Source: Bacillota bacterium (GTDB lineage Bacteria; Bacillota; Sulfobacillia; JAJZYS01; JAJYTV01). From it: 64,000 nt of DNA. The notes beneath the pieces were generated by a model. It saw nothing but the letters and a program-made list of their open reading frames with translations, searched no databases and was not told where the DNA came from. Positions within the stretch are counted from its first letter, which is position 1, and each line of letters begins with the position of its first letter. The stretch is from assembly GCA_021799275.1 (NCBI GenBank), contig JAJZAT010000009.1, forward strand, positions 1 through 64,000, read 5' to 3'. This document shows positions 33,453-42,350 of this stretch, in pieces. The translations under genes were made by a program, and so were the position numbers.

Positions 33453-34307
33453 TCAGGGGAGATGGGGCGGTTCCCGGCCGATGTCGGGCAGCGATCCCGG
33501 CAGGCGGCTGACGGCCGCGGCCCGCTCCATGGCGAGCGCGAAGGCCGCCGCGAGGTCGCGGCCCGTGGCGAGTGCGCCCAGCAGGGTGCCCATGAGGCAG
33601 TCGCCCGCCCCCGTCGAGTCCCCGGCGGCGGCAGGATCAGGCGGGACGGCGGCGAGAGAGAGGGAGCCCGCCACCACCTTTGCGCCCAGGGCCCCGCGCT
33701 TGACAACGCGGTTCGGCGGCGACTCGGGCCGCGAGGACGTGAAGGCCGCCCACTCTGCCTCGGTGCCGAAGAGCCAGGTGAGGCGGGCGGCGTAGGGGGC
33801 GAACGCTCCCGCCACGTCCGGGTGGGAGAGGTCCGCCGCAACCGGGATGCCTCGGCCCGCCGCCCAACTGAGCCAGGCGCCGACGCGGCCCTCTCCGCCC
33901 GGACGTGCGAGCAGATAGCCCGAGAGCACGAGCATGCCCGCGGACCAGTCCTCGCCCGGCAGCGCGAGCGGTCCCGGGCCCGGATGCGTCAGGAGTGCCC
34001 GCTGCCCCTCGCCGTCGACGATCGACACGACGCGCGTCAGGGGGTCGGCCCAGGTGGGAGCGCAAAGCTCCACCCCGCGCAGGCCTGCGATCCGGCCGAG
34101 CTCCCGGCTGCGGGCTTCCCTGCCGAGTTGCGTCACGAGCGCCACGCGGGCGCCGGTAGCCCGCGCCCATACGGCGATGTTGAAGCCCTGGCCGCCAGGT
34201 CCCTCGCGGATCTCCGCCAGGAAGTCCTGGTCCCGCTCGGGCCAGCGGCTCGCCCGCACGACCGTGTCCCAGGCGATGTCGCCGACGACCAGGAGGTCGA
34301 CCTTCAT
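33453..34307 (-). CDS. psuK: PfkB family kinase, probable pseudouridine kinase
   Basis: The 284-aa protein has the ribokinase-fold signatures: an opening VVGDIAWDTVVR, the GGQGFNIAVWARATGA region and the anion-hole/catalytic GDSTGAGDCL near residue 235. PfkB enzymes phosphorylate sugars or nucleosides. Because its ATG overlaps the psuG stop (ATGA), the best guess is pseudouridine kinase making pseudouridine 5'-phosphate for PsuG. Ribokinase-like activity on another sugar cannot be excluded. It is the last gene of a minus-strand block. Confidence 0.78.
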   Translation of the reverse strand: MKVDLLVVGDIAWDTVVRASRWPERDQDFLAEIREGPGGQGFNIAVWARATGARVALVTQLGREARSRELGRIAGLRGVELCAPTWADPLTRVVSIVDGEGQRALLTHPGPGPLALPGEDWSAGMLVLSGYLLARPGGEGRVGAWLSWAAGRGIPVAADLSHPDVAGAFAPYAARLTWLFGTEAEWAAFTSSRPESPPNRVVKRGALGAKVVAGSLSLAAVPPDPAAAGDSTGAGDCLMGTLLGALATGRDLAAAFALAMERAAAVSRLPGSLPDIGREPPHLP

Positions 34308-35191
34308 CGCCCCAGTTCGACCGCGATGTCTGCGGCGAGCTCGGCGTTGTGGACGAGGAGCTCGATGTTGGACCGCATCAGGTCCTGACCGCTCCGCCGG
34401 TTGAGATGGTCAAGGAGGAACGGCGTGACGGCCTTGCCGTGCACCCCCTGGCGCTCGAGTTCCACCATGGCGTCGGCCACGAGCCCCTCCACCTTTGCGG
34501 CGTCGAGCGGGTGGGGCCCGGGCTGCACGCAGAGGAGCGCCTGGCGCTGGTCCAGGCTGTCCATCGCCCGGCGAACGCGCGCCACCTCCATGGGGCTCTC
34601 GGCCACGCGATCGAGGCTAAGGCCGGAGTCGGCCACGTAGAAGCCGGGGAACGCGCTCGTGCGGTAGCCGAGCACCGGCACCGAGAGCGTCTCGAGCACC
34701 TCGAGCGTCGCCGCGAGATCGAGCACGGACTTGGCTCCGGCGCTGACCACTACGAGAGGGGTCTCCGTCAGGGCCCTAAGGTCTGCCGAGATGTCGAGAT
34801 GGCTTGAAAGGCCGCGGTGCACACCGCCGATGCCGCCCGTCGCGAACACCTTGAGGCCCGCGCGTGCGGCGAGGAAGGCGGTGGCCGCCACCGTGGTGCC
34901 GCCGTTTTTGCCATGGACCGCCGCGACCGCGAGGTCGCGCACCGAGCACTTCCAAGGGTCATGGAGCAGCTCGGGCCAATCGTCCTGGCTGAGGCCGACG
35001 GTGAGCTGGCCCGCGAGCACCCCGACGACGGCCGGCACCGCTCCCTTGCGGCGCACCGCCTCGGCCATGCGGGCCATCGTTTCAAGATTGGTGGGCGTCG
35101 GCAGGCCATGGCTGAGGACGGCCGTCTCGAGGGCCACCACCCCCTGTCCGGAGCGGAGCGCCACCTGCACCTCCGAACCGATCACGAGCAT
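34304..35191 (-). CDS. psuG: Pseudouridine-5'-phosphate glycosidase
   Basis: The 295-aa protein matches PsuG/IndA along its length: VALETAVLSHGLPTPTNLE at residues 19-37, KCSVRDLAVA, GGTTVAATAFLA, FATGGIGGVHRG, SAGAKSVLDL and TPFLLDHL. It is a manganese enzyme that reversibly splits the C-glycosidic bond of pseudouridine 5'-phosphate to uracil and ribose 5-phosphate. The ATG at 35191 is preceded by GGGAG. It overlaps the downstream PfkB gene by 4 bases and lies 36 bases after the GH4 gene. Confidence 0.94.
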   Translation of the reverse strand: MLVIGSEVQVALRSGQGVVALETAVLSHGLPTPTNLETMARMAEAVRRKGAVPAVVGVLAGQLTVGLSQDDWPELLHDPWKCSVRDLAVAAVHGKNGGTTVAATAFLAARAGLKVFATGGIGGVHRGLSSHLDISADLRALTETPLVVVSAGAKSVLDLAATLEVLETLSVPVLGYRTSAFPGFYVADSGLSLDRVAESPMEVARVRRAMDSLDQRQALLCVQPGPHPLDAAKVEGLVADAMVELERQGVHGKAVTPFLLDHLNRRSGQDLMRSNIELLVHNAELAADIAVELGR

Positions 35192-35227
35192 GCCAAGATC
35201 AACTCCCGCGCAGATGTCGGAAGAACC

Positions 35228-36604
35228 TCAGGAGAACTGCGGCAGCTGAGGGCGGTGGGCGGCGATCAGATCGTCGAGGCAGGCCGCGGCCACGCCACGG
35301 TCGCCGATCAGGGGATGCGCCATCGCCGCCTGCAGGGCGGCTTCCCGGTTGCCGTGCAAGGCGGCGCGCACCGTCAGGCGTTCGTAGTCCTTCACCTGTC
35401 GCACGAGGCCCCGCGGGCCGAACGGCAAGGGCATGGCCGGACGGGGGTGCGCGCCGTGCCCATCGACGTCGCACGTGAGCTCGCCGACCTCGTCCGCCAT
35501 CAGCACCTCGGCGGTGCCGCGACTCGGCACGTTGAGATGGAGTTCCTGGTCGCCCTGACCCGAAAGCGCCGTCATCACCCGAAGGGCCAGGCCTTCATAT
35601 CCCTCCTCCGTGAAGATCGTGTCCGCCGTGATGCCGCGGTCGTGCCGCGTCTCGGTCACCTCGGACATGTAGGAGTTGCGGCGCGCCGCCAGGATCGCGC
35701 GGTAGCGCTCGAGGGCCGCGTCGGCGTCGCCCTGCGCGAGGGACTCCTGCACTTCCCGGTAGAGGCGCTCGTTCCAGGCCAGGATCATCTCGCCGCGCGT
35801 CTGCTCGAGTTGCCGCTCCCGCTCGTACGCCGCCTGGCGACGGTAGAAGTAGTAGAGGTACTCGTTCGGGAGCAGGCCGAGCCCCCGAATCAGGTCGGGT
35901 CCGAAGAAGCCGAGGGAGCGCACGCCCCCACAGAGGTCCTCGGCGCCTTCGAGCAGGGCGGGCAGTGTCTCGACCCCCTCGACGCGCACGGACTGGATGA
36001 AGCCCAGGTGATTGAGGCCCTGATAGGCGATGGACACCTTGCCCTCGTCGACGCCAAGGTAGCGGCAAAGGTCGCTCTTGAGGCCGGACGGGGCGTCGCA
36101 CAGACCGACGACGTGCTCGTGTCCCTCCTCGTGCAAGGCCTCCACGATCAGCCCGGACGGATTCGTGAAGTTGAGGAACCAGGCGTTCGGGGCACGCCGC
36201 TGCATGCGCTCGATCAGGGACAGCACGACCGGAATGGTGCGAAGCGCCATCGACATGCCACCGATCCCGGTCGTTTCCTGCCCGATCAGCCCGTGCCGCA
36301 AGGCGATCCGCTCGTCCTGGATCCGCGCCTCTGCGCCACCGGTGCGCACAGCGGAAAACGTGAAGGCCACCCCTTCGAAGACGTCGTCGAGATCCTCGCT
36401 GACCCGGATACGGGTCGCCGCGCCAAGGCGTTCGCGCATGGCATCGCCGAGCGCGGCCATCAGGCGGGCCCGCTCGGGCACGACGTCCGTCAGCACGATC
36501 TCTTCGAGCGAAAGCTGCCGGCTGCGGCGCAAGAGGCCGTGCAGGAGCAGGGGGACGCGAACGCCGCCTCCACCGATCACAGAGACCTTATCCACCGAAC
36601 GCAA
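35228..36604 (-). CDS. GH4 family NAD-dependent glycosidase (6-phospho-glycosidase type)
   Basis: The 458-aa protein has the GH4 build: an NAD-binding start (VSVIGGGGVRVPLLL), NFTNPSG, the metal cysteine in GLCDAPSG and the metal histidine in GLNHLGF. GH4 enzymes cleave by oxidation, elimination, addition and reduction using NAD and Mn, usually on 6-phosphorylated disaccharides. The residues after the metal cysteine (C-D-A-P) are not exactly the subgroup tags I know for alpha- (CDMP) or beta- (CNxP) 6-phosphoglucosidases, so specificity is open. I chose TTG 36604 because AGGAGG lies 8 bases upstream. It sits between two PfkB kinases and psuG. Confidence 0.88.
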   Translation of the reverse strand: MRSVDKVSVIGGGGVRVPLLLHGLLRRSRQLSLEEIVLTDVVPERARLMAALGDAMRERLGAATRIRVSEDLDDVFEGVAFTFSAVRTGGAEARIQDERIALRHGLIGQETTGIGGMSMALRTIPVVLSLIERMQRRAPNAWFLNFTNPSGLIVEALHEEGHEHVVGLCDAPSGLKSDLCRYLGVDEGKVSIAYQGLNHLGFIQSVRVEGVETLPALLEGAEDLCGGVRSLGFFGPDLIRGLGLLPNEYLYYFYRRQAAYERERQLEQTRGEMILAWNERLYREVQESLAQGDADAALERYRAILAARRNSYMSEVTETRHDRGITADTIFTEEGYEGLALRVMTALSGQGDQELHLNVPSRGTAEVLMADEVGELTCDVDGHGAHPRPAMPLPFGPRGLVRQVKDYERLTVRAALHGNREAALQAAMAHPLIGDRGVAAACLDDLIAAHRPQLPQFS

Positions 36605-36617
36605 CCTCGCAACCTCC

Positions 36618-37535
36618 TCACTGTCTCGGCCAGGGCAGGTGCGATAGCGCCGTCTCGCAGGCGGCCCTGAGCGGGGCGGCCGTGGCGCCGCCCAGGGCGC
36701 CGAGGGACTGGCCCGCCGTGAACTGGCCGAGCTCGATCGCCTGATGCGCGGGAAAGCCGTAAAGCCGTCCCGCGATGTAGCCTGCGTCGAAGACGTCGCC
36801 CGCACCGGTCGCGTCGATCACCTCGCGCGGCCTGGTCGGGTAATGGTGCGCGGCGCGGCCCTGGCAGGCGAGAACACCGGCGGCGCCGAGCTTCACGATG
36901 ACTTCCGGCACCAGGTCCGCGAGCGCCGCCGCCGCCTCTGCGGGATCTTCCCGACCGGTCACGCAGGTGGCTTCGCGGGCGTTCGGCAGGTAGAGGTCGA
37001 CCTGCGATAGCACCTCGCGGAAGGCTTGGCTACCGAGCCATGCGGGATCGGTGCCACAGTCGAGCGAAACGAAGAGGCCGTCTCCCCGCGCCCGCCTCGC
37101 CACGTCCGCCGCCCAGCAGCCACGGCCCGAAAGGTGCAGCCAGCGGGCATCGGGCCAGCGCCGCAGGGCGTCGAATCCAGCCCGCGACATGCTTGCTGGC
37201 TCGGGTGGGCCGGCGGTGACGAACGCACGGTCGCCCTCCCGGTTCAGCGCAAGCGTCACCGGGGTGCGCGTGACGTTCGGTCCCACCCGCTCGACGCCCT
37301 CCGCCAGAAGCAACTGCGCGAGGTAGGTACCGGGCCCGTCCGAACCCATGACGGTGCCCAGGCCGACGTCGATGCCGAGTCGCCGCAGGGCGACGGCGGC
37401 GATCGCGAAGCCGCCAGCTGTCAGTTCGACTTCTTCGGTGAAAACCTCCTCGCCGAGCTGCGGCCAGCGCCCGAGGGGCGCCGCCACGACGTCCAGGTAC
37501 GCGGGGCCCACGACCACAGCGCGAGGCGGTTGCAC
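36618..37535 (-). CDS. PfkB family carbohydrate kinase
   Basis: This 305-aa ribokinase-fold protein opens VVVGPAYLDVVAAPLGRWPQLGEE (partial), has the GGFAIAAVALRRLG segment, and the C-terminal PfkB signature DATGAGDVFDAGY near residue 250 with the catalytic Asp. Substrate unknown: a sugar or nucleoside that feeds the adjoining GH4 or PsuG steps is likely. The GTG start has GGAGGT 9 bases upstream, inside the end of lysA. The stop is 13 bases from the GH4 start, so they are one unit. Confidence 0.85.
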   Translation of the reverse strand: MQPPRAVVVGPAYLDVVAAPLGRWPQLGEEVFTEEVELTAGGFAIAAVALRRLGIDVGLGTVMGSDGPGTYLAQLLLAEGVERVGPNVTRTPVTLALNREGDRAFVTAGPPEPASMSRAGFDALRRWPDARWLHLSGRGCWAADVARRARGDGLFVSLDCGTDPAWLGSQAFREVLSQVDLYLPNAREATCVTGREDPAEAAAALADLVPEVIVKLGAAGVLACQGRAAHHYPTRPREVIDATGAGDVFDAGYIAGRLYGFPAHQAIELGQFTAGQSLGALGGATAAPLRAACETALSHLPWPRQ

Positions 37536-37537
37536 CT

Positions 37538-38803
37538 CTAGCGGACCTCCAGGCGCAGCCAGTCGCTCAGGTTGTCGCGCCGCGTCGCGGGGCGCGCGAC
37601 GCCGTCCTTCACGAACACCACCGGCGGCACGGGCACGCGGTTGTAATGCGAGGCCATCGAGTGGTTGTAGGCACCGGTGTCGAAGACCACCAGGAGATCG
37701 CCCACCTCCGCGCGGGTCACCGTGACATCGCGGCGCACGATGTCGCCGCTCTCGCAGTGCATGCCAGCGACATCCACGACCTCCTCGCCGTCGCGCCGCG
37801 GCGACACGGCCACGTCGGGCTTCGCGCCGTAGAGCGCAGGGCGCGGGCCGTCGGACATGCCGCCGTCGACGATCAGGTAGGTACGCCCGTCGGCCGCCGT
37901 CTTGCGCTGGACGATGTGGTAGATGGTGACGCCCGGCGGCGAAACGATGAACCTGCCGGGCTCTGTCATGAGGCGCGGCATGGGTGGTCCGCTGGAGAGG
38001 CTGCCGGCCAGCGTGACCTCGTAGGCTTCGCGCAACGCGCTGGGCGCCGGGGACTCCGACGTGATGCCAAGGCCGCCGCCGAGGTCCAGGACCTCCGGCC
38101 AGTGCCCCGTCTCGCTGAACACCGTGCGCACGAAGTCGGCCACCGCGGCCGCCCCGCTGACGAAGGGGTCGAGCGTCGAGATCTGTGATCCGACGTGCAT
38201 GTGGTAGCCCTTGAATTCGATCGCGTCCTCGGCGGCGATGAGCTGCCGCACGGTTTCGAGGGCCTGGCCGTCGGCGATCGGGACCCCGAACTGGCTCGCG
38301 GGGGCTCCCGTGGCAAGCGACGGATGGGTGTGCACGTCCACCGCCGGCGCGAGGCGCAGCAGCACAGGCACCTTGACCTTCTCCTGGCGTGCGACGCCGG
38401 CGACCTCCGCGACCTCGCCCGGGGACTCTACCACCACGAAGGCGATGCCTTGCCTGGCGGCGGTGCGCAAGGCGGACATGGGCTTGTAGAGACCGTGCAT
38501 GATGATGCGCTCGGCGGGGAAGCCGAGGCGCAAGGCGAACTCGAGTTCGCCTTCGCTGACCACATCGAGGCCGAGTCCGGCCTCCTGCGCCAGCTGCAAC
38601 AGGCGCCCGGTCAGGAAGGCCTTGCCCGCGATGGCCACGTTCTCGGCACCGAACGCCTGGACATAGGTTGCGATGCGCTCGGCGAGATCGGCCTCGTCGT
38701 AGAGATAGAGCGGTGTGCCAAAAGCGGATGCGAGACCGCTGACAGGGGCGCCGGCCAAATTGGCTCGGCCGTCCTGGTCCCAGCTGAAATTGCGTGGCGG
38801 CAC
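37538..38803 (-). CDS. lysA: Diaminopimelate decarboxylase
   Basis: The 421-aa protein is a fold-III PLP decarboxylase: the PLP lysine lies in IAGKAFLTG (near residue 60), followed by MHVGSQI, the phosphate-binding DLGGGLGI and EPGRFIV, and the C-terminal substrate motifs MHCESGD and TGAYNHSMASHYN. It makes lysine from meso-diaminopimelate. HCESGD and NHSM differ slightly from the commonest LCESGD and GYSM. The GTG start has AGGAGG 11 bases upstream. Its location in a glycosidase/kinase block is odd for a lysine gene. Confidence 0.9.
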   Translation of the reverse strand: MPPRNFSWDQDGRANLAGAPVSGLASAFGTPLYLYDEADLAERIATYVQAFGAENVAIAGKAFLTGRLLQLAQEAGLGLDVVSEGELEFALRLGFPAERIIMHGLYKPMSALRTAARQGIAFVVVESPGEVAEVAGVARQEKVKVPVLLRLAPAVDVHTHPSLATGAPASQFGVPIADGQALETVRQLIAAEDAIEFKGYHMHVGSQISTLDPFVSGAAAVADFVRTVFSETGHWPEVLDLGGGLGITSESPAPSALREAYEVTLAGSLSSGPPMPRLMTEPGRFIVSPPGVTIYHIVQRKTAADGRTYLIVDGGMSDGPRPALYGAKPDVAVSPRRDGEEVVDVAGMHCESGDIVRRDVTVTRAEVGDLLVVFDTGAYNHSMASHYNRVPVPPVVFVKDGVARPATRRDNLSDWLRLEVR

Positions 38804-38840
38804 GGGGGTTCGGACCTCCTCGGGTGACGGATGGTGGCGT

Positions 38841-40043
38841 TCAGTCGATGGCGTCCGGCAGGCGTCCTGTCCGCGCGATCTCGCCGTAGTGCCTTGCGCT
38901 CTCGCGCACGGTGCGCTTCTGCGTCCCAAGGTCCACGGCGACGAGTCCGAACTGGGGGCGGTAGCCCTCGGCCCACTCGAAGTTGTCGAGCAGCGACCAG
39001 TACTGGTAGCCCCGGACGTCGGCTCCTGCCGCGATGGCCTCGTGCACGGCGGCGAGGTGTCGGTCGATGTAGCGGATGCGCCAACGGTCGTCGCGACAGG
39101 CGATGCCATTCTCGGTGACGATCAGCGGCAGGCCGTAGCCTGAGGCTTCCGTCAGGGCCAGATGGAGACCTTCCGGAACGATCGACCAGCCCATCTCGGT
39201 GCGAGGAGCGTCAGGCGTCGCCAGGGGCACCTGCCGCAGGAGACCTGTTGTGTATTGCCTCGCGTAGTAGTTAATGCCGATGAAGTCGCAATGGCTCTTA
39301 ACCCGGTCAAGGTACCAGCGGTTGAAGAGCTGGTGCTGAAGGCGCCGGCCCAGCCGGTGCATGGCATCGCCCGCGTCGAGCGGGCGGAAGTCGATCCAGT
39401 GCTTGGCGATACCGAGCCGCATCGCGGGATCGACCTGGCGGATCGCGGCGAACGCCTCCTCGTGCCAGGAGACAAGCCGCCTCGCCGCCTTGATCACCTG
39501 CGAGGCAGGGCGTTTGCCCGGCGGCCACACGCCCTGCACGTAGCCCATCAGCACGAGCACCATCGGCTCGTTGATCGTGAGCACCCAGGTGACGCGGCCC
39601 TTCAGGGCCTCGGCCACCGTGCGGCAATAACGCGCGAAGAGGCGCGAGCTGTCCCTTGCCAGGACGCCTCCCCGATCGCTGAGCCAGGTCGGCAGGGTGA
39701 AATGGTGGAACGTGACGATCGGCTCGACGCCCAGTTCCCGACAACGTTCGACCATGTCGCGATAGTGCCTGAGCGCACCCTCGTCGAACCGTCCCTCCTC
39801 GGGTTCGACACGGGCCCACTCGACGGAGAAGCGGTAACTCCCGAGGCCGAGCTCCTTCACAAGGGCGATGTCCTCGGGATAGCGGCGGTAGTGGTCGCAG
39901 GCGGCGCCCGAGGGATCCTTGGCGCCGCCCCGCCGCTCCCAGGCCCACCAGTCGCAACCGTCGTTGCCGCCCTCGACCTGATGGGCGGAGGTGGCGGCGC
40001 CGAACAGGAAACCGGATGGGAAGTCGCGCGCCGTGGGGCCCAT
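38841..40043 (-). CDS. GH1 beta-glucosidase
   Basis: The ~400-aa protein is a complete GH1 (beta/alpha)8 barrel: start FPSGFLFGAATSAHQVEG, acid/base Glu in TINEP, nucleophile Glu in VTENGI, and the YQYWSLLDNFEWAEGY end motif. No signal peptide, so it acts in the cytoplasm on beta-glucosides or galactosides, perhaps 6-phosphates. The ATG at 40043 has AAGGGAG with no spacing, so the true start could differ by a few codons. It precedes lysA by 37 bases on the same strand. The 156 bases upstream separate it from a divergent ABC transporter and hold no other gene. Confidence 0.92.
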   Translation of the reverse strand: MGPTARDFPSGFLFGAATSAHQVEGGNDGCDWWAWERRGGAKDPSGAACDHYRRYPEDIALVKELGLGSYRFSVEWARVEPEEGRFDEGALRHYRDMVERCRELGVEPIVTFHHFTLPTWLSDRGGVLARDSSRLFARYCRTVAEALKGRVTWVLTINEPMVLVLMGYVQGVWPPGKRPASQVIKAARRLVSWHEEAFAAIRQVDPAMRLGIAKHWIDFRPLDAGDAMHRLGRRLQHQLFNRWYLDRVKSHCDFIGINYYARQYTTGLLRQVPLATPDAPRTEMGWSIVPEGLHLALTEASGYGLPLIVTENGIACRDDRWRIRYIDRHLAAVHEAIAAGADVRGYQYWSLLDNFEWAEGYRPQFGLVAVDLGTQKRTVRESARHYGEIARTGRLPDAID

Positions 40044-40199
40044 CTCCCTTCGACGGGAAGCGACGCCTAAGAGAGTTCCACGCCAGGGCCAGGGCACCTT
40101 CGCAGATGTGACGGAGGGCACAATTCCGCGGTGCGCCGCTCGGTTTCCGTCCGGATACAGCTTCCGCCACAATAGTCACGGCAGATTGGAGGCCTACCG

Positions 40200-41132
40200 A
40201 TGCTGGCGTTCGAGATCAGGGATCTTCACAAGACGTATGGGCATCGCGTGCATGCGAACGACGGCCTCGACTTTTCGATCGAGACGGGCGAGGTCTTCGG
40301 CATTCTCGGCCCCAATGGAGCGGGAAAGTCCACCCTGGTGCAGCAGATGGTCGGCCTGAGCGTGCCCACGAGCGGCGAGATTCGCCTGCAGGGTCAGCCG
40401 ATCCGACCCCACGACCGCCGCGTCCGCCGGCACGTGGGCTATTTGGCGCAGCGTCCGCTCGCACTCTACGACCTGCGCGCGAGAGAGGCCGTCGTCGCGA
40501 CGGGCCGCTTGCGCGGCCTCCGCCGACCGGAGGCCGAGCGCGAAGCCGACGCCCTGCTCCAGGAGGTCGGTCTCGAGGACCGCCAGCATCGCCTGGTCGG
40601 CAACCTCTCCGGCGGCGAGCACCGCCTCGTCGGCATGGCGACGGCCCTGATCGGCAGCCCGCCGGTGCTCATCCTGGACGAGCCGACCAACGAACTCGAT
40701 CCGGTGGCGAGGCGCAGGGTCTGGGACATGCTCATGAACCGGCGCTCCACCGGGACGACGATCGTCCTCGTGACGCACAACGTGCTCGAGGCCGAGCGTG
40801 TCGTCGGCCGGGTCGCGATCATGGCCCGGGGCCGCATCGTCGCGATCGGCACGCCCGGAGAGCTGAAGGAGCGGCTGCACGCGCAGGTTCGGCTGGAGGT
40901 GGCGTTGCGGGATGGCGTCCCCCAGGCCGAGGGCTGGCTCGCAGCGGGACGGCAGATCGGCGAGCGGCGCTGGAGCCTGACGCTCGGCCGCGACCGTCTC
41001 GGCGAGGCGTTCAAGCGGCTCGCCGACCCCGCGACCAGCGCCGAGATCGACGACCTGCGCATCGCGAGCCCGTCGCTCGAGGACGTGTATCTCGCATACC
41101 ACGGCGAGGAGGCGCGAGAGGATGCGCGCTGA
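40200..41132 (+). CDS. ABC transporter ATP-binding protein
   Basis: The 310-aa ATPase has Walker A GPNGAGKST (near residue 40), the signature LSGGEHR, Walker B VLILDEPTNELDP, and a His switch in VLVTHNV. A ~80-residue C-terminal extension fits the drug/antibiotic-exporter (DrrA-like) group. GGAGG lies 7 bases before the ATG. The stop overlaps the following permease start by 11 bases, so the two form one exporter. Substrate unknown. Confidence 0.9.
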   Translation: MLAFEIRDLHKTYGHRVHANDGLDFSIETGEVFGILGPNGAGKSTLVQQMVGLSVPTSGEIRLQGQPIRPHDRRVRRHVGYLAQRPLALYDLRAREAVVATGRLRGLRRPEAEREADALLQEVGLEDRQHRLVGNLSGGEHRLVGMATALIGSPPVLILDEPTNELDPVARRRVWDMLMNRRSTGTTIVLVTHNVLEAERVVGRVAIMARGRIVAIGTPGELKERLHAQVRLEVALRDGVPQAEGWLAAGRQIGERRWSLTLGRDRLGEAFKRLADPATSAEIDDLRIASPSLEDVYLAYHGEEAREDAR

Positions 41133-41883
41133 AGGAACGCCCCGGGCGCCCGGGACCCTATCCGCCTTCTGGGTTCTGCTGGGCATGCAGCTCGCGCGCG
41201 CCAGGCGAAGCTGGCGGCAGTACATCATCGTCTCGTCCGCGATGCCGAGCGGCATCGCGATCCTGCTGCGCGCGATGACGAGCCACCCGGGCGAGGCCTT
41301 GGCGCTGCAGATCATCAGCGGCAACGTCGTGCTGTCGGTCGCGATCACGGCGACCGCCATGCTTGCGCAGCAGGTCGCGTGGATGCGCCAGAACCGCACC
41401 TTCGACTACTACCACACCTTGCCGGTGCCAAACCTCGCGGTGATCCTCGCGATCCTGGTCGCCTACCTGCTCTTCGCCCTGCCGGGCATCGCGGTGGTCC
41501 TGACGGTGGGAGCGCTCTTCTACGGCGTGCACCTCGTGATCTCGCCCGGCATCCTGCCGGCGATCCTCGGCACGGGCGTCGCCCTCTCCGGCATCGGTGC
41601 CCTCCTCGGCATCGCGTCGCGCGACGGGGAACTCGCAGGCCTCACGGGCAACCTCGTCATGATGGCCGTGCTGTTCCTCGGCATCATTCCGTCCGGGCGG
41701 CTTCCCTTGCCTCTTGTCGCCCTGTCGGACATCCTGCCGTCCACCTACGGCGTACGCCTGCTACTCCACCTGCTGACAGGCCAGGCGAACCCCTACGTCT
41801 GGCTGGTCGACGGCCTGATGCTCCTGTTCTTCTCGGTGGTGCTGTTCTTCGCCGTGGAGCGCCTGAGCTACCGCGTCGGCTGA
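41122..41883 (+). CDS. ABC-2 type permease
   Basis: The 253-aa protein has six predicted membrane segments, and the pattern and length fit ABC-2 permeases (a QVAWMRQNRTFDYYHTLPVP cytoplasmic loop followed by paired segments). It starts 11 bases inside the ATPase gene and completes a two-component exporter. No accessory gene is visible. Substrate unknown. Confidence 0.85.
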   Translation: MRAEGTPRAPGTLSAFWVLLGMQLARARRSWRQYIIVSSAMPSGIAILLRAMTSHPGEALALQIISGNVVLSVAITATAMLAQQVAWMRQNRTFDYYHTLPVPNLAVILAILVAYLLFALPGIAVVLTVGALFYGVHLVISPGILPAILGTGVALSGIGALLGIASRDGELAGLTGNLVMMAVLFLGIIPSGRLPLPLVALSDILPSTYGVRLLLHLLTGQANPYVWLVDGLMLLFFSVVLFFAVERLSYRVG

Positions 41884-41972
41884 CTTGGGTGGCGAAGGCA
41901 GGAGGCTCGGCGGTTGGGCAGAATGAGAGGGTGTCGCCTTCGAGATGCCTAGCTCCCGGGAGGAATCCGCCT

Positions 41973-42350
41973 TTGCGCATCCTGCACACGCGCATCCGCG
42001 TGAGGGACCTCGAGCGTTCCATCGCCTTCTATCGCGACGTTCTCGGCCTTGAGGAGGCCGGGCGGCAGACCTCGCCGCGCGGCAACCAGCTCGCCTTCAT
42101 GCTAGACCCCGAGTCGGGCCACGAGATCGAGCTCTGCTTCCAGCCCGGCGAGCCGGACTTCAAGTTCCCGGAGGACATCTTCCACATCGCGCTCGCCGTG
42201 GGTGACCTCACCGAGGTGGGCAAGCGGCTCGAGGCGCGCGGCATCCCCTTCACGGACGGTCCGCACTTCAGCGAGCGCGGCTCGGCGCTAGCGTTCATCG
42301 ACGATCCCGACGGCTACGAGATCGAGCTGCTGCAGGAGCCTCCCGCCTGA
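41973..42350 (+). CDS. VOC family metalloenzyme (glyoxalase I-like)
   Basis: The 125-aa single-domain VOC protein has all four positions of the glyoxalase I metal site: His in LHTRIRV (residue 5), Glu in HEIELCF, His in FHIALAV and Glu in YEIELLQ. It may isomerise the hemithioacetal of methylglyoxal with a low-mass thiol, or act as another lyase or epimerase. I chose TTG 41973 because GGGAGGA lies 8 bases upstream; the long open frame to the left overlaps the permease in another frame. The stop overlaps the next start (TGATG), tying it to an HTH-MBL fusion. Confidence 0.85.
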   Translation: MRILHTRIRVRDLERSIAFYRDVLGLEEAGRQTSPRGNQLAFMLDPESGHEIELCFQPGEPDFKFPEDIFHIALAVGDLTEVGKRLEARGIPFTDGPHFSERGSALAFIDDPDGYEIELLQEPPA

